Positions 21,701 to 32,589 of a DNA stretch of 64,000 nt are shown piece by piece. Under the pieces are notes generated by a model. It was not told the origin of the DNA. It saw only the letters and a program-made list of their open reading frames with translations, and did no database searches. Positions within the stretch are counted from its first letter, which is position 1, and every line of letters starts with the position of its first letter. The position numbers were made by a program, and so were the translations under genes. The stretch spans positions 44,106-108,105 of the forward strand of contig CAJINV010000021.1 of assembly GCA_905178155.1 (NCBI GenBank), written 5' to 3'. Source of the DNA: Amoebophrya sp. A120. Taxonomy: Eukaryota; Sar; Dinophyceae; Syndiniales; Amoebophryaceae.

Positions 21701-24303
21701 GCACCTCGCGACGGACCGGCTGACGTCGCGGCTGCCACTGCACGCCTTGCCTTGGTACGATGCCCCTTTGGCGATCATTGTGCCCCAGACCTACTTCCAT
21801 GCCGGCAATAATCTCACTTCAGAGCAGAAGCTCCTTCCGCTGCATTTGGTCCAGACGGTGCAAATGCTGGACGCGGCGGCGAGTCTGCGATTATTCTTCT
21901 TGCGCAACACGGCAGTGCTGGTACAACAAGAAACGGCTTCTGATACGACACAACTTCCAAGTACCATCTCAGATGAGAATACTAGCGACGACCCTGACGG
22001 GATCAAGAACATTACTGGCCGGGGGTACGACTGGCCGTTTTCTCGCCCGGTGGTGCGGTATGTGGACGATCACAAAGCGTTGCAGCTGGTCGAGTTCAAC
22101 GACTTGAGCTGTGATCCTCTGCACCGAGGTTTGTTCGGCCGTGCGGAGATCTCCGACGAGTATGAAAGTGCAGGAAAATAAAACTTGAGTCCTCATCTCC
22201 CCGTTAAAGAACCTCATTTGAAGTAGTAGTGCTAGTGCCACAAAACAGCAACGGAAAATAAAATAGGGGAGCTGCATGCACGACCCCTTGCTTTTTGGAT
22301 AACATTCGCAAGAACCAACATGATACCACGCTCAAACAGATCCAAGTAAGTAGCAGAGGAACAACAATTGCTATGTGTGCATGACAATGACAAATAATGA
22401 GGGCGGAGTTGTGGAGTTGAAGTTGTGCACTCCTCGTCGCATATCGACCTGCAATCCTTCATGCGGGGACCGATGATGCGTGCGGGGTTTCGGGTCGGCC
22501 TGGACACCCTGCCGCACTTCTTTTTCGAGCACACAGAAAATGGAAATAACCACAGTCAAGAACTACATCAAAAAGAAAAACACTTTTCTCCCGATAGTCA
22601 CGACATGGGCCCGAAGAGTAAAAATCCTGCCGCGAGCTCAACATCACCTACGTGGAACAAGATGTTTTATCACCACAACCGGACTTCCAAACTGCGGCAC
22701 AAGCACGTGGCGGAGCACCACCGGCACCACGTCATGATATCCCTAGTAAATGCGCCGCCCAAGGAGAGGATCCAACAGGAAAAGCTGTTTGAGTTTCCGT
22801 TTCCCTTTGAATTGGGGTTTAACAGCAACCAGGCGCTGTCCAACGGACTGCTGTCGACGGCCGGTATGCGAACCTTTTTGGTGTTTCTGCCTGCGCGGAA
22901 GGTGGGAAGAAGGAAATTTTTGGGAGGAGAAGTACTATGGGGCAGCTCATCGGGGGGACGAACAACTTCTACAGCGACCAGCAGGAAGGAAAACGAAAAT
23001 GAAGATTTTCAGGAACAATATACAGTGGATGCCGCCATCGTAGATTCAGCTCTACTGCACATCCTATGCAAAAAAAAACGTGTTTTCTGTACAGTTACAC
23101 ACTAGGCGGCGACGAGGCGTGTTGCAGCAGGCCGCGCAAGACTCATGCCGGGTCTGCTAAGAAGCCTCGTTTCTTTATTCGTGTTTTCCTTTATAATCTT
23201 GGCATTGCACTGGCACTCTTGATCATGCCGAACCAAACGGGGTAGTTGTGCATGTGTCACAGCTGCAAATGTGATGTGACTGTAGCGCTTTACTTTTCTG
23301 TTGGGATACCTCAAAGAGCTGGCTCAGTATGGATATCGCGCCGCCGATACTGGGCGGAAAAATCCCACCTTTCCATATTGAAAACGCATCCGTCTGAGAA
23401 TTTGTGATGCAGATTTGTGACTACAAATCCTGTGTGTCTTGCAAGAAGGCAAGCCCAGAGAGTCCGCCCCATTATGCAGGCGGTTTGTGATGCTGCTCGG
23501 CTTACAGCATAGACATTTACCATCCTAGGCACCTAAGTCAATTCCTCCCAACTCAGGCGTGGCATATGCCTGCAGTCCTCTACTGCAAGACAAATCCGAT
23601 CTGTGTACGGAAATCCAGCATCAGAAACTTCGTTTGGATATGGGGAGGGGGCATTTTTCCTTCTGATACGCGAGGTCGATGGCGCGCGCTTCGCAAGCGA
23701 CGCGTTGCCGGAGCCACTGGGCTATCCTGTGCAAAAGTATCGTACTCGTAGTAATCGCAATCATGCATTACAAATCTCCTTCCTAACCTAAATCCGCATT
23801 ACAAATTCCATTTTTCATGCTGAGGGAATTTGTCATGCGATTTATACTAGTACGATGCTTTTGCATTTCATATGGGCCGGCTTTTTGTGGTGGTGCAGCT
23901 CGAGAACGAGAAGGAGGTGAGCGAAGGCACCAGCACTGACGGACCGGGAACGTCGAGAGAAACAGGAGGCGGCACTGTGGAACGGGAAGCTGCTGTGCCT
24001 GAAGTGTGGAGCATTTTTGATGTTGAAGAGGCGACCACTTCCGGTAGTACGGAGGAAACACAAGTCCATACAGAGAAGAACGATCGGCTCCTTCCAGTTC
24101 CCCTCTCGGAGCATATCAGAGCTGCCATGTTCGATTGTGAGGCCGGAGAAAAGGCGGCGCAACGGCTTGGATCCTCACCAGTGAAGACGGGAGCGGGTGT
24201 AGTACACAGAAATACGCTCGTGTACCAGTGCTTTATGTTTCCGGAGTCACTCATTCCGGATTACGTACAGCCGACCCGAGATAGGTTTCTCTCGGAGGCG
24301 TGA
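18751..24303 (+). CDS. Large glycosyltransferase-like protein with DTD motif
   Basis: Eight exons, all in phase after introner removal: 18751-19260, 19521-19721, 19951-20087, 20369-22160, 22449-23064, 23314-23347, 23674-23722, 23878-24303 (about 1254 residues). Exon 1 starts with a hydrophobic stretch (LAWFTTSLSLSGFF), a likely signal or membrane anchor. Exon 3 carries YGRFLAFVRYLGGG and LLYLDTDAVVLKPW, the DxD nucleotide-sugar/metal site of GT-A glycosyltransferases. Exon 4 has VHDQACLHHAI and FVLHLSGRQG, which fit the C-terminal half of such enzymes, separated by Ser/Thr-rich linkers. Near 19140-19260 base composition favours other frames than the one used, so exon 1 is less certain. Acts probably in the Golgi; substrate unknown. 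Confidence 0.65.
19261..19515. mobile_element. Introner, family D
   Basis: Ends share TGTTACAATCTCAAACGTT and its reverse complement; starts TATAACC, ends GTTATA. Exact duplication AGACG. Confidence 0.9.
19722..19945. mobile_element. Introner, probable family F
   Basis: Starts TATCCTGTGCAAACG, ends GCAAAAGTGCATA. Duplication poor (ACTAC/GTTGC), but removal with 5 nt keeps phase (FFNALFDYHPRTTPQ). Confidence 0.65.
20088..20363. mobile_element. Introner, family A (diverged)
   Basis: Starts TATGCATTGCAAACATG, ends GCTCATTTGCCATTGATA, with GTCTGG-like and GAGACCC subterminal remnants. Duplication TGGCT/GGGCT (4 of 5); phase kept. Confidence 0.8.
22161..22443. mobile_element. Introner, unassigned family
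   Basis: Starts TATGAAAGTGCAGG, ends TTGTGCACTCCTCGTCGCATA. Flanks ACGAG/TCGAC (3 of 5). Excision gives EISDELQSFMRGPMM in frame. Confidence 0.65.
23065..23308. mobile_element. Introner, unassigned family
   Basis: Starts TATGCAAAAAAAAACGTG, ends CTTTACTTTTCTGTTGGGATA; subterminal TACAGTTACAC pairs with GTGACTGTA. Flanks CATCC/CCTCA (3 of 5); phase kept (LHIQELAQYG). Confidence 0.65.
23348..23668. mobile_element. Introner, family E
   Basis: Starts TACTGGGCGGAAAAATCCC, ends GGGGGCATTTTTCCTTCTGATA trimmed to the family motif. Flanks GCCGA/CGCGA (3 of 5). Excision gives GYRAAEVDGARFASD in frame. Confidence 0.8.
23723..23872. mobile_element. Introner, family F (150 bp)
   Basis: Starts TATCCTGTGCAAAAGTATCG, ends CGATGCTTTTGCATTTCATA. 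Exact duplication TGGGC. The shortest element in the window. Confidence 0.9.
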
Positions 24304-24868
24304 GGGATTTTTGCAGGAAGCGGCTCCGCTTCTGCGTGGAAAACGGGTGGTGGCGGGATGATCTATCTTCGTGCCGAGTTGTTCTACTTGTGTTTAGACA
24401 GAAAAGCAACACATACTTGTTTTACTGTGTGTGCCTTGTCTATTCAGCAGCATGATATGGTACGGTGTCTTTATCGCGTGGATTTTTTTTTTCGAATAGA
24501 TACTCATGGCCTGCGCATGAAAAACGAGTTCGGCAGAAGGATCAGAGTTACGCACTTCGGCGGAGTGTGGACCTTTTTTTAGGATCTTGCTTCTGATTTT
24601 TGCCTCATGCCGTTTGAAACGGCTTTATCGTGACAAGTTTTTTAATGGATGCGAATCAATGCGGGAGCGGGACCAAAAATTCTCAAAAGCGTAACCGTCT
24701 TGTAGCACATGTAAGTACTTCCGAAAATCAGAACTCACGAGAGAGTACAGCTCATAAGGTCGATATTTTTTTGGGTTCCTCCTTCATCGCTCGCATTCTA
24801 CAAAAGCAAGTGGTCCCTCGTCGAGAACAAAGTCATGCGCTCAGTTTTCACTACACAATCTCAATCCT
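24304..24868. other. Intergenic, nothing recognised
   Basis: Short spacer between two same-strand genes; no supported feature. Confidence 0.5.
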
Positions 24869-27800
24869 ATGAAGAGAAGGATAAGTTCGTTGTTTTTGGT
24901 TCGCTACGCCGCCGTGATTGTTTTTCTGCTGCTTTCTTGCGTTCCTGCTTTGTTGTGTCTTCCGAGTATAGTTACACTCGCCTTCCTTCTCTTTTTGCTT
25001 CACCGTGCAGTGGCGCTGCGCCCGAGGAGATGTTGGTCATCTCGTTCTCCACCAGGAGGAAACAAAACGTGTTCCATGGCAGCGGCAATGCTGGCTCTCG
25101 CGGCGACGTGGTCAGGTGGGATTGGGAGTCTAGCGCTCGTGGTCCCCGCAGAACCAGGCGGTGTTTCGTCCGGTGCGCAGTTGGAAGTGGAACACGAACC
25201 ACATCAAGAAGACGAAGGTGGTCAACATTTTTACGACGACGTAGCGACCGTTATCATCGCGGCGCCGCAGAGCAAGACCCAGAAACGGCTGCACATTCTG
25301 GAGCAAACGATGCAGTCAATTCGCCAAGCAAGTCCGAGGCTGGCGAATTCTTTGGTCCATGTGTGTTTCGACGGGAACGAGCTGCCGACGCTCAAGACCG
25401 CGGCGTACGTGCACATTCACAAGTCGCTTTGGTTCAACGCGACCCTGCGCGCAGAAAAATCGCTGAAGGAGTTGAAAAAAATTTCTGATGTAATGTGGGA
25501 AGCGGAAGATCGCTTTATCTCTCTAGACAGGAAAGGAAATCCCGAGTTCTATGGTGGCTACGTGGCCGTGAAAAACGGGACCCGCATGATCCGCGGCGCG
25601 CACCTCGACGAGCGTTGCCGCAAACCGTTTAACCACACGATATACCGGGATTTCAAGAGACGAGCAAAGATGTCGGCACGGAGAATTTTTGCGTCTAGTA
25701 CTACGTCGCGGCAGCTAATAAAGACGCGTAAAAATTACTATACTGGTTCAACTACACAACCACCACCGTCAGAACAACAGAGTTGTTCCAAGACATCTTC
25801 AGCAAATAAGTACTACATCGACGAAGCCTTCCTTGCCGCCCCAGCGCCATGGAAGTTGAGGAAGAAAGGGCTGAAATTCACCTTTTTTAGGGACGCACCC
25901 AACCTGCGGTTCGTCGAGCTCACGAAGCGGGGGTGTTTGGGCTCCACCCTGAACGCTTGTATGGCGGGGTTGCCGGACAGAATCAAGCTGGTGCACATGA
26001 TGCAGGCGGACATGCCGTTTCTGCGGCCGTTCAACGTGGACGAAACTTTGGGTCTGATGCGAAAAACGAGGCGGTGGCGCGATCAGTTGACAAGCGAGAT
26101 CAGGGCGCTGGAGGTGCAAAAATACCAACAAAATTCCGACGTGCACCGGTATTTCAAGCAGATAAGAGGTCTCGTGCAGGAGAAAAGGGAACAAATCAAG
26201 GCGATTCCGAACATCGAGCTCGTCCACTACGCACAAGGCCTCAACTGGATGCACGAGTCCTGGGGGGTGCAGGTGTGCCACGCGTTTTTGCCGAAGTACG
26301 TCGGAGAAAAGGTGATCACGTTGAAGAAGGACGACCACTTGTTCTCGCGCCGAACTGATCTCGATCTTCCGCATGACAAAATGACAAACACCTGCAGTGC
26401 CGCGCCCGATAGAAGTGGTCGTGGTGCCGCGACTTGTAGTTCCCCATCGTCTTCCGGCAGCCTCCGGCTGACCCGTTCCTCCGTCTTCAGCGACCAGTCG
26501 CACTTCATCCAGCGTGACTTCTACGACCGTTTTATCTGGCCGAAGCTGCGGAACCCGTTGGACATTGCGGGCGGTCTGGGCGTCTTTCCGGAAGACGGGG
26601 TGACTTGCGGTATCAACAAGACCTTCGGGATTTGGCACGTGGGCGACGTGTGGGACGGGGACTTCGCGGCGCATTTGGCGGCCACGGGGGAGTGGCGACG
26701 GGACTACAGCAGGGATCGCTTCCTGGTGAGCGGCGGAAGGAACGACGAGGACGAAATGACGACGAGCGAAGATATTAGTGTTCCTTCTGTACGTGACACG
26801 GGACGAGCGCCGGGGGTCGGTGTTGACGTTGTTCCTGCAACAAGAACAGAGCGCGCTCCAAATAGTAAATCTCTCAGCACGACGAGAGCTTCGTCGACAG
26901 CAGCCCCAACCGCCCACTCCTCTTCCCATTTCTGTGATGTGGTTCTGAAGCACAACATCACCCGACAGCGGTTCCTCGATTACGAGGTAGCGCTTGACGT
27001 CGAAAACGACACCGGTTCCGGCGACACTGCGGCCACCAACCCGAGGGCAACGTCTAGCAGTGATAGTGAAAGAACCGAGCAGGTGAAGGCTGTTTTAGAA
27101 AAGCTCACGTTCCCACATGAACACGAGGAACTGCCCTTGCAGAAAGAGATCAAGGTGTTCCACGTTGAAGCCTGCTGGGAGGTGGCGGAGCACCGGCGAA
27201 TCGAACAGGAAGCCATTGAGGAACACAGAAAGCGGTCGTTGGTTCCGGTGGTAGACGAAGCAGCAGAGAAGAAGGCCGCTAAGACGAATAGTGAAAAAGG
27301 AAAAGGGAAGTCGACAACGACCGATATAAAGACCAGCAGTAAAGAGGGAACGGCGAAGGGAGAGGGACGACGAGATGTGGCAAGAAGCGACGGAGGTTCT
27401 TTCGACAAGGAAGCAAAAGCGAAAAGTAAAACAAGTTCGGAACAAAATTACGAGGTGGGAACAAAGGAGCTAGCACCGCCGGCGGACAAAGGTATTAGTG
27501 GCGCATCAAGAGCAACCACAAGAAATTCAGACTTGATGCAGGTGCTGAACTTCACAACTTCGGTTGCAGAACCCGCGAAGATGAAACAAGTACTAGCGGA
27601 CGAAAACTCTGCGACAGCACCACCGGGTGTTCTTGACCACTTCTCCACAACAAAAACGAATGCCACCACGAGGATCACGACAACCCTCGCAGCGTCTTAT
27701 TACACGGGCTTCGAGGCTTCGGGGCAGTTTATTCTGCACGCGACGGAGCACGATGTGACGCACCCGAAGTACCCACACGGGACAAAGAACGTCGACGACT

Positions 27801-27883
27801 TTTGGCGGAAGTGGACGTGTTTGTTTTGCGAAGAGGTCGGGGAAGCGAGGAGGATCAGCTACGTGCACGAGGAGGGCTCTTGA
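24869..27883 (+). CDS. Single-exon secretory glycosyltransferase-like protein, 1004 aa
   Basis: ATG at 24869, TGA at 27881-27883, no intron needed. The N-terminus MKRRISSLFLVRYAAVIVFL begins a long hydrophobic region to about residue 52, a signal anchor or two membrane passes. Residues about 125-300 (TVIIAAPQSKTQKRLHILEQ, HVCFDGNE) resemble the start of a GT-A nucleotide-sugar fold, and LVHMMQADMPFLRPF with SHFIQRDFYDRFIWPKLRNP look like the acceptor side; FGIWHVGDVWDGDF follows. The last 300 residues are mostly a Lys/Glu/Ser/Thr linker and then a conserved-looking end (YYTGFEASGQFILHATEHDV). No clear DxD motif was found, so the glycosyltransferase call is tentative. It follows another glycosyltransferase-like gene on the same strand. 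Confidence 0.6.
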   Translation: MKRRISSLFLVRYAAVIVFLLLSCVPALLCLPSIVTLAFLLFLLHRAVALRPRRCWSSRSPPGGNKTCSMAAAMLALAATWSGGIGSLALVVPAEPGGVSSGAQLEVEHEPHQEDEGGQHFYDDVATVIIAAPQSKTQKRLHILEQTMQSIRQASPRLANSLVHVCFDGNELPTLKTAAYVHIHKSLWFNATLRAEKSLKELKKISDVMWEAEDRFISLDRKGNPEFYGGYVAVKNGTRMIRGAHLDERCRKPFNHTIYRDFKRRAKMSARRIFASSTTSRQLIKTRKNYYTGSTTQPPPSEQQSCSKTSSANKYYIDEAFLAAPAPWKLRKKGLKFTFFRDAPNLRFVELTKRGCLGSTLNACMAGLPDRIKLVHMMQADMPFLRPFNVDETLGLMRKTRRWRDQLTSEIRALEVQKYQQNSDVHRYFKQIRGLVQEKREQIKAIPNIELVHYAQGLNWMHESWGVQVCHAFLPKYVGEKVITLKKDDHLFSRRTDLDLPHDKMTNTCSAAPDRSGRGAATCSSPSSSGSLRLTRSSVFSDQSHFIQRDFYDRFIWPKLRNPLDIAGGLGVFPEDGVTCGINKTFGIWHVGDVWDGDFAAHLAATGEWRRDYSRDRFLVSGGRNDEDEMTTSEDISVPSVRDTGRAPGVGVDVVPATRTERAPNSKSLSTTRASSTAAPTAHSSSHFCDVVLKHNITRQRFLDYEVALDVENDTGSGDTAATNPRATSSSDSERTEQVKAVLEKLTFPHEHEELPLQKEIKVFHVEACWEVAEHRRIEQEAIEEHRKRSLVPVVDEAAEKKAAKTNSEKGKGKSTTTDIKTSSKEGTAKGEGRRDVARSDGGSFDKEAKAKSKTSSEQNYEVGTKELAPPADKGISGASRATTRNSDLMQVLNFTTSVAEPAKMKQVLADENSATAPPGVLDHFSTTKTNATTRITTTLAASYYTGFEASGQFILHATEHDVTHPKYPHGTKNVDDFWRKWTCLFCEEVGEARRISYVHEEGS

Positions 27884-28406
27884 CAAGTAGGAAGATGAAT
27901 TTGCTGTGGACCACAGGACTAAGTACTTGATCAAAAGATTACAAGGAATCCAAACCCGTAACCCTTACCCGGATTAGATACAAAGAAAAGTATAATGTCT
28001 TCTGGACCAGGAGGACCAGAAGCACCAATATCCGAAGAGGGTTTCAATCTGTGGTTGAATTTGTCTCCCGCGCCTTGCTCTACATCTTCATTTAGGTGAG
28101 AAGTTCCATGAGAGCTGACGTACTTATCTTGAGCTTGCACACGAAAGATCTTTTTCTTTGGATCTTTCGTATAAACATGTGGATCGATCATGAACTCCTT
28201 GTGACAGGACGGCTTCCATCGTTTCCGTTCCAGATTATTCGTATAACGCTGATTTTTGGACGAACAATTGGAATTGCGTGGAGGATCATCACAGTACCAA
28301 CGCTTGTACAGTTGCTTTTTTTCGCAGATCACGACGATCATTTGACGATCATTACTTTCCTACGAGTCACGAGTTGCCACCAGTCACTTCGTTCACGACC
28401 ACCACC
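27884..28406. other. Intergenic, nothing recognised
   Basis: Spacer before the DUF2252 gene. A frame upstream of the chosen ATG (28407) is open to 28278, so the start could lie earlier. Confidence 0.5.
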
Positions 28407-31400
28407 ATGTTGGAACAGCACACAACTGTCGTCTCCAGTCCTGCCCCTCCTCCTCCTATCCCCTCCTCTTTCTCGCTGTCTCGCTACACTGCGAAACTGC
28501 CCGACTCGGCGGTCCACGAGGTGCAGCAATGGAACCGCGGGCTCTCGGCGGTGGACCGCCGGAGGAAGCTTTGTGCCATGAGCGAAAACCCATTCAAGTT
28601 CCTCCGGGGCGCGGACCATCTATGCATCCTGCAAAAGTTGTCGCGGTCGTGTAGTATCTATCGTAGACTAGTTTGAATTGCATCTTCGCAGGTTACAAAA
28701 AAAAATTGTTGTCAACGTGGAAAACGCAACTTGTAAAAATGCTCATATGAGAGAGATCTGTCTTCAATGTCATGCAAGATTGCAAGAGTTTTCTTACATA
28801 ACTAGTACTCATGCGATATTATTTTTGCACTGGATGCCACCTCTTTTTCGACGATTTTTCCTGCCCCGCGAAAGCCAGCAACTTGGAGGACGAGGGGCGA
28901 GTATCATCACCGCCGCAAGGACCAGCACGACCAGAGGAACTCGCAAGTGATGCGTTTTTAGCTTTCAAGCTGTGGACCCAGGGGGATTTGCACTTGGAGA
29001 ATCTCGGCAGCTGGAAAAACGCGAAGCGGCAGGTGGTGTTATGCACTGCAAAAGTATAATCGTACTCGTATAAATTGCATTCATGCATGACAAATCTTTT
29101 TCTAACCTGAAACAGCATTACAAATTCTACTTGTAGCGTTCTTGCCGGAATTTGTGATGCGATTTATACTAGTAAGTACGATACTTTTGCACAGGATAGG
29201 TGTACTCCATGAACGATTTTGACGAGAGTACGATTGCGGACTGGAGGTACGACATCTATCGGTTGGGAGTCAGCATCGTGCTGCAGCAAAACCGTTTGTC
29301 GCAGAAAGCGGAAAGAGAAGCCGGAGGAGCTTATTTCCGCACTGACAGAAACGTACGGGATGAAGAATTACAGGCACGGGAAGTGAAGATCCAAGCCTTC
29401 CTGCAAGCTTTCGCGGTGGGCTATTTCCAAGAATTTCCGATTTTGGTGGAAAAAAGCAAGAACAACCAGCAAATCCACTTCGACCGAGCGAGTATGGAAA
29501 CCAGTCCAGAGATCAGAGAGTACCTGCAAGAGTTGGAACAGTCCCCCCACGGGTTCCGGAGACGGAAACTTTTAGATAAATGGGCCCCGGTGGACGCGTC
29601 TGTTGGCGATCGGAGGTTCAGGAAAAAGAACTTTGCGAAATTGTCCAAAGCGCCAGAATATGTATTGCAAAAGAACTATCGTGCTCGCACGAAGTAATTG
29701 AAATTTTTGCATGAAGTACAAATTCTCTCAGCATGACGAAAAATGAAATTAGTCTGTCATGCTGAAAAATTTCAAGTGCCTAAGATTTGTCATGCGGTAC
29801 TGCAATTACTAGAAGTGCGATAGAGGTACTCTTGCAAAGGATACAGAAGAGATCCGGAACATGGTGATTACGTCCATGGTATGCATTGCAAATATGTCTG
29901 GGTCTGGATGATTGCCAGGCTTGTCATGCATCTTTTGCAGCCTGACCCATGGCGCCTGTAATGCATGCCCTAGCATCACCGATTTTTACAGCGCTTCCTG
30001 ATGCTTAGTCCGCATGACAAATGCCCTCCCCGCGTAGCACAAACTGGACTCTCCTGCTCGTCCTCATGCAACACAGATTTTTTTGGAATCCAAAGACAGC
30101 ATCACAAGTTACGATCTTCCAGACCCAGACATATTTGCAACGCATACATGGACACGTATTATGCGAGTCTCACGCCCGAGGCGAGGCTGCAATTACCCGT
30201 GATCGAGTTTCTCGGGTTCAAGTATCCCAGAGAAACAAGCTGGCCGCGGGTCATATTTGTAATTGAGAAACTGAAACACTAAGACTCAATGCACGAAAAA
30301 TCAAGATCATGTCTTACCTGAAGCAAACAGCACGCGATGGGTTTCTTGCGCGTGACACCTTTCTCTGCGTACGTATTTTTGCATACTTAACAGAGAGGGT
30401 CCTCGACCTGCCGGCTTTTTTCTTTTGGATACGGAGGACGTGGCGCTGCGGAACCTGCAAGGAACCGGCAGTCTCGGTGCAGGAAGGTATTACCTGCTTC
30501 TGGACGGACCGACCTCCTCGCTGGACGATGATATCATCCTGGAATTGAAGCAGCAAGCGCGACCCTCTGGTTTGTTCTGGCTAGGGTTTGACGCGTTGCG
30601 GGATTACGTGCAGGGGTTTCGCGATAACGACGCGGCGCGGCACAACACCGGTTACCACCGACTAACGCAGATATCCAACGCAAAAGTGAGTATTGCGCTC
30701 GTACTAATTATGGCAGTCCTTCATGACAGAGCCATGGCGATGGCCTTGGGGCAATCAGCTGCATTAGAAATTGCATTTTTTATTTTTAGCCCTCTCGGAA
30801 AGGAAAGAATAACAAATGTGTTGCAGCTGCAATTTACACTAATATCAAGTAGGTAAAGTACGTGCGCGATACATTAACATTTGCATTGCATAGTAAGACG
30901 CGGATCCGTATTTGGGGTATTTCATCGATGCCGCACCGGGGATCACCTACGCAGTGCGCGAGCTGTCCCCGTACAAGACGGATTTTCCCTTCAAGAAATT
31001 TTTCGGCCAGGAGCAGGCGTTTCTGCGGATCTACGCGCAGATTGGCCGGATTGTCGCCCGGTCGCACTTTCTGTCTTCCAACGGGACGATTGCGGAGTTT
31101 TTTGCGGAGAAGGAAATGGTGCAGCAGGGTACAGCGGGTCCTGGGGATACTCAAAAAAGCACCGAAGGACCTGCAGGCGTGAACCTCCTCGACAAGATGA
31201 ACAATTACACAGCTATTACACTAAATACCGGCACCAGGGGCGCAACTGTCGCAAAGACCATGAACATTTGGATCGAGGAGAAATTCATACCGGTATCTTT
31301 AAATTACGCCGCGCAAACGGGAAAATACTTTTCTGCCTTCAAAACGTTCGTCGACACCGTGGAGGGATTTAACTGCTCCAACACTTTATCCTCTGCAAAA

Positions 31401-32589
31401 GTAAGAATGACGTCGCGTACTACCTGTGGATGTCGATGTGATCCTGGTTGCGATAGTGCATCACAAGCGTAGTAGTTCCCAAGGCAAAGCAGCAACACAA
31501 TTTTTTTCGGTCTTCCTCGCGCGGAAACTATCGATTTGGGGGGTTATTTACAACAGAGACAGCTAGTCAGTACGCGCAATGCTTTTGCAGTGCATACACT
31601 CTGGGCGAAATCACGTACGCGGACGGGTACATCTGGGGAGCGTCAAACTACTTCACCAAAAGCTCGGCGAAGTATGTGAGTGCACAAATCCCCTGTCCCA
31701 CCATTTGCCATGCAAAATCCCAAACCCACGTGCTGCCCTCTGGCACTCTTCGCATGAGAAATTCCGGATGAAGCCGAAACTTTGTTACTTATGCACAGGG
31801 TTCTCGTGTGGGTTTGGTGGCTTTTGTACGAAATTGTATTGGTCAGTGTTCATGATCATGCGATGCCTATGCCTTACAACAAATCAATGGAAATGAAGAG
31901 GGGGAGTTGTTTTTGTTCCCTCTCATACGAAGGCGGCGGCGGGCGACGGTGGCGTGGTGCCCAGGACTGCGCCGGAAAACAACAGCACAAGGGCGGGTGC
32001 ATGCACTTCTGGAGCGGTTTTTTCGGACGGATTAAGTAGGACCTCTTCAAACTCCAGGGAAAGCAGTGGAAGTTCTAGCACTTTCGGAAGCAGTACGACG
32101 CACGAGCATGTGGAGAGTGGAACACAGGAAGAACATCACCAAGGTACTAGGGGGAACTCACGCCAGGAAAAGAACGCCAACAAGAACGCCGCGCCTGCAG
32201 CGCCGCCGCGGGTCACAGTGCCGCAGAAGTACGATCACGATGCGAATTTTACGAACGCCGGCATTCCGCTCACGAATCCAGGAGGAAGTGAAAGAGCAAG
32301 TCCAGCAGCATCCACGAGCGGAACGGGCACGGCGGGGCAAATGAGCACTTTGGTGGAACTGAAGGCGTTGCAACGCGAAATCAGCGAGACACAGTACACC
32401 ATGGGCGGAGGTTTTTTCCTCCTGTTCCTGCTCTTCTTCTCTCTCTTGCTCCGGCCGCGGGTCATGCTGGGATTGGGTAGTCGGGAACCGTATGGTGAAA
32501 CGAGTAGAAACTTTGCACAACCTTCTGGAAGGGACAATGAGGATGACGACAACGTCGTGTTTCACACGGATCAGTATACGCGATTATGA
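28407..32589 (+). CDS. DUF2252 family protein with C-terminal membrane segment
   Basis: Nine exons, exactly in phase after removal of eight introners: 28407-28620, 28842-29039, 29204-29658, 29849-29879, 30152-30222, 30437-30671, 30898-31386, 31602-31672, 31933-32589 (806 residues). DUF2252 signatures in order: ENPFKFLRGADHLFFDDF, LWTQGDLHLENLGSW, YSMNDFDESTIADWRYDIYR, DVALRNLQGTGSLGAGRYYL, DDIILELKQQARPS and GYFIDAAPGITYAVRELSPY. The GDLHLEN and NDFDE motifs fit a kinase-like phosphotransferase fold; no activity is established. After a Ser/Thr linker a hydrophobic segment (GGGFFLLFLLFFSLLL) near residue 750 suggests a tail anchor, unusual for the family, whose members are mostly bacterial and soluble. 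Confidence 0.88.
28621..28836. mobile_element. Introner, family F
   Basis: Starts TATGCATCCTGCAAAAGTTG, ends TTATTTTTGCACTGGATG (final A changed to G). Duplication CCATC/CCACC (4 of 5). Confidence 0.85.
29040..29198. mobile_element. Introner, family F
   Basis: Starts TATGCACTGCAAAAGTATAA, ends GATACTTTTGCACAGGATA. Exact duplication GGTGT. Confidence 0.9.
29659..29843. mobile_element. Introner, family F
   Basis: Starts TATGTATTGCAAAAGAAC, ends GGTACTCTTGCAAAGGATA. Exact duplication CAGAA. Confidence 0.9.
29880..30146. mobile_element. Introner, family A, forward orientation
   Basis: Starts TATGCATTGCAAATATGTCT, ends AGACATATTTGCAACGCATA. Exact duplication CATGG. It follows the previous element after a 31-nt exon. 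Confidence 0.92.
30223..30431. mobile_element. Introner, family C
   Basis: Starts TATCCCAGAGAAACAAGCTG, ends GCCGGCTTTTTTCTTTTGGATA in family form. Flanks TCAAG/CGGAG are weak, but phase is kept (EFLGFKDVALRNLQ). Confidence 0.8.
30672..30892. mobile_element. Introner, family F
   Basis: Starts TATCCAACGCAAAAGTGAG, ends AACATTTGCATTGCATA. Flanks GCAGA/GTAAG weak; phase kept (LTQNADPYLGYF). Confidence 0.75.
31387..31596. mobile_element. Introner, family F
   Basis: Starts TATCCTCTGCAAAAGTAAG, ends CAATGCTTTTGCAGTGCATA. Duplication CACTT/CACTC (4 of 5). Confidence 0.85.
31673..31927. mobile_element. Introner, unassigned family
   Basis: Starts TATGTGAGTGCACAAATCCC, ends TGTTCCCTCTCATA. Exact duplication CGAAG; phase kept. 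Confidence 0.8.

Noticed and set aside
25799-26953. Long minus-strand open frame (384 codons)
   Set aside because: It mirrors the 24869-27883 gene, whose frame has better composition, a signal anchor and length; the reverse frame is a shadow.
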